From NCBI GenBank assembly GCA_020466095.1, contig CM035806.1, positions 138,804,475 to 138,868,474 of the forward strand: DNA of 64,000 bases, in the 5' to 3' direction. The stretch is from Chlorops oryzae (lineage: Eukaryota; Arthropoda; Insecta; Diptera; Chloropidae). Under the pieces are notes generated by a model that worked only from the letters and a program-made list of their open reading frames with translations, was not told the DNA's origin and did no database searches. Below are positions 48,701 through 60,700 of the stretch, in pieces. Every line of letters begins with the position of its first letter. Position 1 is the stretch's first letter. Made by a program: the position numbers and the translations under genes.

Positions 48701-51700
48701 AAACGTGCTTATCTCAAATTTTTTGATTTTGTGATATACGAGGAGATAACTCCGGGACGACGGTATATCGAGCCCTAACTGCCAAATTGACGTAAGCGAC
48801 AAAACTCAAATTTTACAGGAGAGCTGTTTTTTTCTGAACTTGTTTGCATTGACTGGCATACAAATTATAAAACTTTTAGTGCAATATCTCCGTTAATATT
48901 GAGCTTATCGTCGTACGATTTTACTAAGTGATGTGTTTCAGGCTGTAGAACATATTTTCATCAAAAAGTCGATTTCGGAAAAAATGTCACTTACGTCAAT
49001 TTGGCGGTTAAGGCTCGATATGTACATATGGCGCGCATGAGACAAAATTATCCTTTGATGACAAAAATCTGGACTCGAATATTCTTTCTTCCAATTTTAA
49101 GTATTATTTTAAATTTCATTTTCTTCGTTATTGCGTTGATGGTATTACCAAAAAATGTCAAAACGTCCAAACAAAGCGTTTTTGAAAACTCATCAACATA
49201 ATGGCTTAAAGCTTTTAAATATTCTTAAGTAATTTGATGTGCTATTCAATGCCATTTTTTTTTTGTTTTTTTTTTTTTTGTTTTGTCACCAACACACTGA
49301 AGTCGATGTGTTCAAACGAATAGGAATGTAGTCCGTTGGGACCAATATTAAATACGATTTAGCCTTGATATAATAAACCTCAATGGTGGCGTACGGACAA
49401 GGTGGTTTTAGGAGGCTTGAACCCCCTCGGAAACGCAAAGAAAACCCGGCATAATCTATAAAATGTTCATCTATGAAATTCGCGTTCTCGAATCGGATTT
49501 TTCTACCAATGGAACCTACATATCGCACCCCGGCAACTAAAGAGACACAACTCAAAATTTGCCATTTTTCAGAAAACGCGATAAACAAAATGGATCGCAG
49601 TGTCAATCAAAGCAAGAAGAAAGGCATTACGGCTTTTTTTCGGCCTTTTATAATAGGAAAAACGGAATGGAATTTTTCCTGCAGGTAGACAGGTAACTTA
49701 GGAACAAGATCCACATCATAACTCAAAATTCAAAATTCAAAGATTTTGAGTTGTGTCGCTTTAGTTGCCAGGGTGCGATATGCCGAATGCTATCAGAACA
49801 TTTTTATTTAAATCTAAAAACTAAAGGATCGCTCGAAACACTCATTACTAAAGTGCGCTGTGTCAAAAATTAACGTTCGAAATTTTTGCTACCAAACGGC
49901 AACGCTCAGGATCATTGCTACGCCGCTCTATATGTTTTTAAAACCGAAATATATATAACAAAAAAAATGTAATATCCGGCAGCCGGATATCCGGTATCCG
50001 GAATTAGGCCGGATACACTAACCGTTGCAACACTAATTATTGTATCCCGCGTTTCCAAAGAAAAAAAATTTTTTTTGAGGGACATTTTTCTAAATTGCGA
50101 CAGCGAACTACGCAAGCTTGGCAATATGGATGGGAAATTTTTCGAGGGCGGAAAAACTGCCGACTGATGGAAAGGCACGCTGGAGTAAATGGGACCGGTT
50201 CTGGGTCGATCGCAGCTCAGTCTTAAAGAGGTCAGTACCACTCGCCATTCCATACATTCAAGTCACCTCTTTTAGCATTGGGCTGTCATTGAAAAGCAAC
50301 CGGTCCCGTGTGGGGTTTGGTGCGGGTGAATTGCGAGTGAATACCTTTGTTTTTGAATGAGGATGAGTACATGTTTGACGACTACGTTCATTTTGAGACA
50401 AGACAATGGTGTGTCCGATAGAGGTTAACCCTAGACAAGTCGCATTTCATATGATTTTGGGGTCGGTCCTATATGGACTCACCTAGGTGCGGTCCTTTTA
50501 AAACACCGAAACCATTTCATTACTACAGGGTCCTTTAACTGAGAAGATCGGTTGCTATTTTACACACATACTAATGCCTAGTGGGGCTAAGTGTATGATT
50601 TTCTAGGACCACATGGAAGAAAACCATTTTCATATGTCAAGATCTTAGATGAATTACCGAAAAGCTTTCCAAACTTGGCATCGAACCTCGGCGAAGGGGT
50701 ATGAACATCCCATTGACCAAATGAATTGCTTATACACGTTAATAAGTACGTGCTGCTGCTTCTGCTTCTGCTCAGCATCTGATGAGCACCTTTCTCCCCA
50801 ATGTACTTAACTTCCCCATTAACAAAAATCAACCCCAAAAATATGGTAATAAAAATTAATGAAAATTTAACAGATCGCGTCTCTCTATCCTCTCACCAAT
50901 CTGTGTAGTCTACACAATTCTTATTATAAAGTTCACTGGCAAGGCTGGTCGCACAGTGCAGTAGAAAGATTTTGAAAATAAAAATAAAATCAAAAATCGA
51001 GAAAACAAATAGAAAATCATTTTCAAATGAGCGAAATTGTAATTGTTTTCATTTGTAATGGGGCTTGGCAAATTACTTATGTCTATGCAAGGAATACATT
51101 TGTTTGGGTATCGGATGTATAAGCACCTATTTACATATACATCATAGGTATACCTATATAAAAATGTAAGTGGGTCAATGCGTTTGAAATACAAGGCTCG
51201 CGATTTGAAGAATAAATTTCGATCTATGAAAATTGTTTACAATTGAATTAGTGAAGAGAAATCTTTTTGGCATTTTTTCAAAATGCTTATTTCACTTTTT
51301 TTATTTTGTATTTTGTATTTTTTTAAATCTATATTTTATTTTTCATTTATTTATTTTTCCCCTTATTTGCTTGTCTCTTTTTTGTTTTCTTTTGATGAAT
51401 TTATTTTTACTTTTATTTTTGCTTGCATATGCAAAACAATGTTGAAAAAATTCAGATGCTAGTGGACCATGATTAATTTTGTATTTTCAGCTCTTTAAAA
51501 TTCTTTAGTCTTTGCCTTTGTTACGAAAAAACAGAGCGTTTTTCTAATTTTTAAATTTTCACAATCTCGTCTACATACTCATATTTGTGTATATGTATGT
51601 ACCCTCTTTTCGCATGTGTACAATTTCACACAATAATTGTCTCTGTTGGCAAACCACTCCTTCGTCTTTGGGTGGAGATTTAAGCCCACTCTCTTTTCTT

Positions 51701-54700
51701 TTAGCAAAATTTCCAAAATGAAAAGTCTATGCACAGCTGTATAATAAACTATAAAATGGACTGTTCTTTATTTTTTTATTTGTATTCTCTTTGGTGGCTT
51801 TCATATTACGCTATTATTCCAAAAAGAAATTCGAAATTTCATTCAAGGTGAAATGAAAGAAAGTACCAACAAACGGGTTAAACGATCGATGAAACAGGAA
51901 ATAATTTTTTCTGCTATTTTCCTTTAATTACCGGCGTTTCGTCTAGTGCCATTGAAAAATAGACTGAAATCGTTTTTTTTCGGTTGGTTTAAGAGCTTAG
52001 AATTTTAGAACTTCGAATACTTATATTTCATGGCAAATACAAAAATGTTCATATAAAATTCCATGACCGCCTGGCAGCAGTCTTTAACCTGATTTAAAGG
52101 GTTTGAAAAGCCCTAGAGAGATCGAGAAAGAGAAAAGGATAGAGAAAGAGAAAGATAGAGAAAGAGAAAGATAGAAAGAGAAAGATAAAGAAAGAGAAAG
52201 ATTAAGAAAGAGAAAGATTAAGAAAGAGAAAGATAGAGAAAGAGAAAGAGAAAGATAGAGAGCGAGAGAGAGCGAGAGCGAAGAAAGACATAAAAAAAGA
52301 AAGGAAAAAGAAAGAAAGAAAAAAGAAAAATGAAAGAAAGAAAAAGAAAGAAAGAGACAAAGAAAGAAAAATAAAGAAAGAGACAAAGAAAGAAATAGAA
52401 AGAAAGAGACAAAGAAAGAAAAAGAAAGAAAGAGACAAAGAGAGAAAGAGAAAGAAAGAGAGAAAGAGAGATTGTTGCCTAGGATCTTAAAATATATGTA
52501 TAAGTCCGTCACTGTCAATTACGTTCCTCAATGAAAGACGAATGAATTTAGCTAAAGGAGCGAGCTTAGCTTGAAGCACACCTTATTGCCCATTAGAATT
52601 AACCCTCTATTGCATGCGAACCCATAAATGGTTTCTGACAAAAAAAAAAAAAAAAAAAAAAAAAAAACTGAAGTTATTTGTTAATGGAAAACGATAAATG
52701 GGCGATTCCATTATCGCGGGTGCAACATTTACACGTATGTTTTAGTTTCATGTAACTAAATAAAAAACATTTTTAATAAAAATAGTCTTGAAAGAGCTAC
52801 ATCTTAATATTTTCATTGTATATTAGTTCACAAGTATTTTAAAATAATACTATTAAAGTCCTGAGAATGATTCAAATTTCCATCGCGGGTGTAACAAATT
52901 TGGCCCTACGTTTCTAGATCAGAGACAAAAAACGCATATATCTGTTAATTTTGATACATTTTATGTGTTATGCCTTAATATTTTGTTAGATGTGTATTTA
53001 ACAAACTACAGGAAATGAAAAGTGTTAACAAGAGAAAAATAAACAAAGAGTTATTCATTTTTATATGAATCGCGGGTGCAACATCAAATTATCGCGGGTG
53101 CAACCAGTTTTTTTTTTTTTTTGCCGGTTTTGCAGAGCAATTGTACGATGACATACAAACCATCGCAAAAATATCTTTTTAAAACAGCAATTTGGACAGT
53201 AGGAGTTTCAGAACATGCTCATCGTCATTATTCTGAAGCTTGAAAAGACGTTGATGGAGTTTCGTCATTTATAAATTCAGTATCTGAATCACTGTTTAAA
53301 TCGAAAACGCTCCATCTCTTTTTAAGGGGTAATAAAGATTTGCTCTGATCCGAAGCTGAAGGCACAGATATATTCGTATTTTGAGATTTGAAAGAGACTC
53401 CAAGTCGTCATCACTCCAATCACTTTCTGAATTAGTCGTGCTTTTTAGCGACTTCAAAACCAATTTGCATTTAAAATGAGACCGTGAGGTGCGCACCACA
53501 GAAATGCTATGAGCCTCTTCAAATTGGAAGAAATGTTTTGATTGAATGCTTGGTATATGTTTCAGCCCTCCCATTGTTCATCCAACATGGATATCTTTTC
53601 ATTAATTTCTATTTTTGCCACATATTTAAAGAAGATGTTCTTACTTAGAGTGACTGCGAGCTAAGTCATAAATTTCTAGGACACTGTTAACGATGGCTTT
53701 CAGCATATATTATTAATCAAGGCATATCAAAATAACAAAATAGTGGTATTCAAGCAGGTACGCAAAATTTGCGCCCTCGGAAATTTCGCGAGCTCGGAAA
53801 TTATTTTGTATGAAAAATAGTTTCCGCAGCCTCGGAAATTTTGCACGCCTACTGTGATGCGCAAAATATGCGCGATATTCACTTCTCCTTCTTTCACCAA
53901 AGAAAACATTGAGGCCTTCTACACTAGGCAATTTTAGTTGCGCAACTCGCGAGTTTGTAGGAAAGACGCAGTACGGGGAAGGTAAGGGGAAAATTGCTGT
54001 CGCGAGTTGCTCGTACAGGCAATTTTGTCCGATACGCTTTGTGCATCTCTTTCTTACTTTCAAAAGTGAAAATGCCATCTCTTTCTTACTTTCAAACGTG
54101 AAAGTGGCGGCTGGGTTGTTTTTGAAAATCGAGCAACTCGAGTTGCTGACCCAATGTAGACAAAAAAGCAACTCCAAAAGAGAATTCGATATGAGTTTCG
54201 CAACTAAAATTGCCTAGTGTAGAAGGCCTCATTGAAACCAGCTGTTTTCGCAAAATTTTTACAAACGCTTTGCATAAGGGTCGTTCAAGCAATAGTTCAA
54301 AATTTCAGCGCGCAAAATTTGCACCTAGCTATTTCCGAGCCTGCTTGAATACCACTATTATGTTGTAAATCGCACAAGAAGGTTAAATGACAAAAAGTTG
54401 CACCCGCGATCTGACTTCAAAATCGCGGGTGCAACCAATTTAAATTATCGATTATTTTAACCTGGCAATCACTACACTTTTAAAAACGATTAATTTATGT
54501 TTCGTTTTGGTTTCTTCTTATTTTCACAAGGTTTCAGAATGTTGGCTCTTTATTTCTGTGAAAAAAGTAAACTTTTACACTTTTTGTATCGCGGGTGCAA
54601 CAAGTCAACAGTGTATTTTAGGAATCAATAATGCTTTATAAATAACAACATATGCTTACTTTTTTTGCAACGCGAGGATAAATTCCCACTTCAATTTAGT

Positions 54701-57700
54701 CGGTAAAATGTAACCTCAAACTGTCGGCAACAGCTGTTTTGTGACAGTTTAAAAAGGTATGACTTTAAAGTTTTGCCAGACTTTTCGAATAGTAATACTT
54801 TCAAACGCGCCAATAAATGAAATATGGAGTTAAATCAAATATAAATAGACTTAATATTAAATTTCGACTTTCTTCTTTGTACTATTGACAAAAAAAAAAA
54901 CCACTTTTATCGTAAATAAAAAATTAGTATCGAAAATCGTGTATAGCGGAATCGCCCAAATCATTAATTATTTTTCTAGACAAAAACTGTTCTGCCGCTT
55001 TTTTGGTGTGTCATGCATTAAAGGGTTAATAAAACTATTTGTAGCGAAAATTTTTGTTCCAATTATCCAATATTTCACGCAGAGGAGGGTTAATAAAACC
55101 ATCGAACAGAAATTGTGTGTTGCGAGAATTTTCAAAAGAATGAAATTGTATGTATATGTATGAACAAATATTTACCACATTAGCGAAAAAATGTCGGCCA
55201 ATGTCCGAGGACCATCTAAAAATTCGATAAGACGTTAAAGAGCTTGGCGCTCTATTGAAATTCTTGGAATGTTTCGGTTCATTCAATCATCTTCGCGTCT
55301 GGCTACGTGCGAGTGTGTATGTTTGTGCATGAAAATTTGAATTTTGAAAATTTGGCAAGGCTATTGCAAGCGATATTTATGTGGACAATTCATAAAAACT
55401 ATGACCTCATCAGAAATTTTCATTCAAAGGAAATTAATTTCTTCAATGACTATAAAAAGAAAATTAACGGAGGAATAATATTTTACAGACGAATGAGTCA
55501 ACGATTTCAATGTGAACGATGTGTGTGTGTGTGCCCGTAATTTTCTGAATGTCGAATGGCCCCGGCAAAAGGACCAGAGGCGACAGGGTCGACGAGGGTG
55601 ACTAACATTTACGGTTTTTATTTTTTTTTTTTTTCTAATTTCATCTTACCCGTCATCGATTAAGGCTAGAGCGCTTCTCAAACGTGGCTCAACATAGGTC
55701 CAAGGACCTTGGTTTTTATGCTCCTCTTGTGACCAAATGACTTCAGCCTCCTTGTATTTTAATAGTTGTTGTTTAACCAAATCGTAAGGGAACGGCGATA
55801 TCTGAAACCATGCAAATCGAAATGAGAAATCCAGGGGGAAAAAAGAACGAAACAAAAAACAAAAACAGTGTCAAAGAAGATTGAAAAAGATGGGTTAAAT
55901 AACATATATACGTATACATATATGTATGTACATACCTGCTCAACTCGACATATTGCATATCTTTCGTCGGCACTGCGATCGGAACGTGCATTAAGCAGAT
56001 CGTAATAGACACGACCCGAGCAGAAGATAACCTTCTCGACGCAGCACGGATTGTTTTCGGTGATACAGTCGGGTATGAGCCGCTGGAATTCCGTACCTTC
56101 AACCATATCGGCAAACTTGCTCTTCGCCTGCGGGTGCCTGAGGAGGGATTTCGGTGTCATCATTATAAGAGGTTTGCGGAATGGCAATGCTATTTGACGA
56201 CGAATGATATGGAAATAATTAGCGGGCGTCGTGCAGTTCGCAACAATCCAGTTTGTGTCATGCAGTTGTTGTATGACAAACTCGTCGGTGTCATCGGGCA
56301 CACAACTTGGATCGTCATTGGACAATTGCAGGAAACGCTCAAGACGTGCCGATGAATGCTCCGGTCCCATGCCCTCCATGCCGTGCGGCAGTAACATGAC
56401 CATACCAGACTGACGCACCCATTTCGCTTGGCCGCTCGATATGAATTGATCAATCATGCCCTGGGCGGTGTTACAGAAATCGCCGAATTGCGCCTCCCAG
56501 AGAACTAAAGCATTGGGGCTTGTAATTGAGAAGCCGTGCTCGAATCCCAGGACTCCGTACTCAGAGAGCGAACTGTTCGCAATCGTATAGGACGCTTGAT
56601 CGGGATACAGATGGCAGAGGGGATTGTATGTCATTTTGGGAATTTTCTGATGGTGATAGACGTGATGTCGATGCGAGAATGTCCCGCGCTCGACGTCTTG
56701 ACCTGACATCCTTATATGTATTCCCTCCTTTAGAAGAGTTCCGAATGCCAGGGCTTCTCCCAGCGCCCAATCACAAGAACACTCTTTGACCATTGCGCTA
56801 CGACCGTTCAACATACGTTTGACACCACTGAAATGAGACGAAAACGTTGCCGGCTATACGTTTGGTACATATATACATATATACAGGTACATATGTAGGT
56901 CCTTCACATCAACGTACTTGTGCAATTCGAAACCCTCGATATTTTCCGGCGGCGATGAGAATCTATTGGCAATATGTTCCAAAATTTTCTGGCTGACTCC
57001 TGTAGGTGCAATTGTTATATGGTCTCTGCCTTCGAAAAATCCAGTCCAAGGTGAATCAAGCCAATCTTTGTACTAAAAATAGGAGTTTTTTTTAAAGGAT
57101 TACTTTTCGAAACGAAAGCCCGAAAAAATTCTCTCACTGGTCGCAAACATTTTAAAAGCCAACCGAACGCCAACCGACCTCTGTTAGAATCAATCAAAAT
57201 TTGAGAGAGCCGTGGCGCGTTATTTAACTTTTAAATTAGGTATCAGGACTTGGCTACTTTTGGCGGCCACTTGGCCACATGGCTGTTACATCTACGTTGA
57301 ATGACGAAGCATAGTCGCTTTTAAATTCTCAACGTGGCCAAGAAAACGTATGCCAACTACTATAAGCCATTATAGTCTGACCAACCAAATGCAACCTAAC
57401 CTAAACCTAACCTAACCTAACCTAACCTAACCTTACCGTGGCGGATTAAGACAATCTGCCGCCCTAGGCAGTTGCGATTTAGCCGCCTCAGACAGCAGCC
57501 TAATTTTCGGGTTTTCTGTTATTGATGCATATTGACGGTCAGAATTGGCCGACCTAGGCAGCTGCCTATGTTGCCTATAAGGTAGATCCGCCACTGTAAC
57601 CTTCCCTGCAGGAAATGTCAATAGTGAATCTATACTCTTTCACTAATGACCGCGTCGACAGTACTACTGACCAGCTATACCCGCCGCAATGCTTTGCGTT

Positions 57701-60700
57701 ATTGACATTTAACATTGAGTTGTCATTGAATGTCGACAGTAGACCGCAAAACTATTGACGAACTAGTGACGTCGGTACTATTATTTAGACAAAAGGAGTA
57801 CTTTTTCGCTAGTCACCAGTAATTAATATAATATATATTTATACTTTCCGCTTTCAATAAAAATAGCTTGCATTTTAGTTTTAACGAGTCTAACTTGTTC
57901 AATTTTGCGGCACATTTTACAAGGAGACACGTTGTTGACATGGTCAATGGAGATGAACTATATCTTTTGACAGTACAGTTTCTCTAATGACACCGCCTAT
58001 AAATACTGTTGACGTTGTCACTAGTTAGTTCTCTTGTCTATATTGACATCAATATAGACATGGGGCCATATGGCGACAGACTTCCTGCAGGGCTTAATTT
58101 AGAGCAGGGGTCGGTAACATAAACACAACGACAAAACAATAACTCAAAATATTTAGTAAACATTTAGCAGCAATCGATTCGTTGGTCACTTAAAAACATC
58201 GAACCAAATTCGATCCGCTCTCAAGATCGTGCAAAGAATATGCTCAACGTACTTAAAAACAACGATCAATTGTGGCCCATTAAGCGCCACAGCCAATTTC
58301 GCCACTCACATGTCACCCATGTGATAGCACTAATCCCATTGGCTGTACGTATACTAGAGTCTAAATGGCCAATTTTCATCGACCGAAGGACGTAAAGAGG
58401 CGATGGGTAGTTTGTCGAATCCCTATATGAAAAATATACGTAAGTGAAGGTCTAATTAGACTCGCCTACAAGGAATTTTCCAATTTTCGGAACGTGTAAG
58501 TTTTATACTCGTGCACGTTCAGTGACGGAGATGATCCTTGTTCGGCTTTTCATCTCAAACTGAGACAAGAGATTATTGGCCCGCATACCTGAGTACGTAC
58601 ACGGATACCATCCCAGTCGGCAATTGCGTCTTGCATGAATTTATTCTTGTAAGAATTCGTCGATGAAATAAGTAAGATATGTAAGGTCGCAAAATTTCAG
58701 GAATAGTAAGGAAAATATTCGGCGACAGCGGACCGAGAAGTTTTGCAAATCTCATCCATTGTTTCTTTCATTTTTTGTGTTTTATGGTTCAGAAGAAAAT
58801 TGATGATGTTCTGAAGAACTCCTCGGTCCGCTATCGCCGAATTTTTGCCTTACCATTTCTGAGTTTTTTCTTATGAACGCATAAACGCATAAGAAACTGT
58901 ACATTTTCGTGGAAATGCAGAGAAGAAAAAGTGGAATAATAAAGTTTGTCATTTGAAGTGCGACAGTCATAAAATTGTGTTCGAATAGTCATTGGGTTGA
59001 ATAACCTTTTTGTTTTTATTTATTTATTTATATTTATCTATTTACCCTTTTTGTTTTTTATTTAATAAAACGAACTGATTTTGAATATAAAAGAATTTTT
59101 TTTTCCGATTTATAAATCCTCCAAACATGAATATTTTCTACAATGAATTCAACAATCTTTTTTTCATTGTAGAATTCATATGAATTTTTTGTGAATTTTC
59201 AAAAGAAGAGGTCGTTCACTATGCCTTACCATATGTAAGCTATGTAAGCTTTAATTTCCGCGATAGCGGACCGAAAACACGCGTGATATTCATGACTATT
59301 TCGACCATTGTTAAACGAAGCTTTCCGCGATAGCGGACCGAAAACACGCGAGCGCTTCCAAGAATTCATTTCGTGTCATTTCTCTCGCGCCGCTATCCAT
59401 TACTATTTCGACCATTTTCAAATTAAGATTTTAGCGATAGCGGACCAAAAAATAAATGAAAACTATACCTTACATTTCCTAGGACATCGCAATGTTAATT
59501 TTCAATGATGAATTCAGTAATGGTCATAAGTTAAATGTGTAAACTTACTTGCCATGAGGATACTTAAGCTAGAAACAGTCGCCGCGTTTCGTATCGGAAC
59601 GTAACGTAACGTGACGGACAAGTTATGACTGGTCGATATACATGATACAAGAAAACAAGATAGCGCCAGCTTTCAGCCCGATGGTACGTCACGAATACAA
59701 AATTGAGATTCGTTGTCGATATGTTGCAGACTAAGCCCAACGAAACTATACTTTAGCATGCAAACATACAAGCAATGCGAATGCTCAAGAATACGGTACC
59801 GAATGAGCGCTATCTTGTTCTTTGTATATTGGTCGATATACACATTTCCACTATACTGCATGGGAATCAAGCTGACAACGTGCACGTTACGTACGAACGT
59901 GGCGACTGTTTGCTACTTTATGATCATGGTCGATCATACACTCATACTAACTAATAGCTGACAACTCACAAAATTCTCATATTTCAGAAAACGCAAACAT
60001 TCTTCGCAGTGTCAATCAAAGCACAGAAGCTAGGCATTGGACGACACATTTCGGCTTTTTATAATAACCATACGGATAGAATTTCGTGCAGCTAGAGAGG
60101 TGAACTATGAAACACATTCTCATATTGTTGAACAGCTGAACATTAGATAGATTATTTGACGATTGTGTTCTAGCTTATGATGTCATATGTGAAGCGAGAG
60201 AGCACGGATCATATATAACTATATATGTCACTCAGGAGCCGTTTCTATTTTGGCTCTTTTCAACACGGTCTTGGGTACCCACCACGGTCTTGGGTACCCA
60301 CCAAAATGAGCATTTTTCACTTAGGTACTCACCAAAAGTATTTCTCTCTCGCTCTTTTTTTGCCTGCCGAGTAACATCTCTTTCTAACTGGCGCGAAATG
60401 TCCCGCGCAAAATCTATGAGAGTGACATATATAGTAATATATGGCACGGATGTACTTATCACGTGACGATCTCGATTTTTCTATAATTTGCTTTTTGTTT
60501 TTCATTTTGCAGTGCTTATCACGAAACGATCGATCCGAACTCACCTTAACATGGGTTTCTTTTTTCGACAATTCGAAGGCATCTTCGCAGATTTTTTGAT
60601 ATTCGTCGGAATATTTTTTCACTTGCTCGGCTGTCATCACCCCTTCGGCAATTAGTTTCGCCGCATATTGCTCATTGATTGCCTTCATTTCTTTGATTTT

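Larger units (their letters stand above)
52603..55025. mobile_element. TTAA-flanked element, 2.4 kb, with GCGGGTGCAAC motif array and nested insertions
   Basis: TTAA flanks both sides (52,599-52,602; 55,026-55,029). The ends are CCCTCTATTGCATG and, on the other strand, CCCTTTAATGCATG. The motif ATCGCGGGTGCAAC occurs seven times, at about 52,715, 52,882, 53,071, 53,092, 54,400 (reverse), 54,423 and 54,589, clustering toward both ends like subterminal transposase sites. A Ser/Asp-rich minus-strand frame (53,574 down to about 53,235, with SESDWSDDD and, after a frameshift, NSDSDTEF) may be an N-terminal transposase relic. Two further elements are nested within. Confidence 0.7.

Noticed and set aside
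52084..52518. Long minus-strand frames rich in Ser/Leu/Phe
   Set aside because: They are translations of the GA microsatellite and have no other support.
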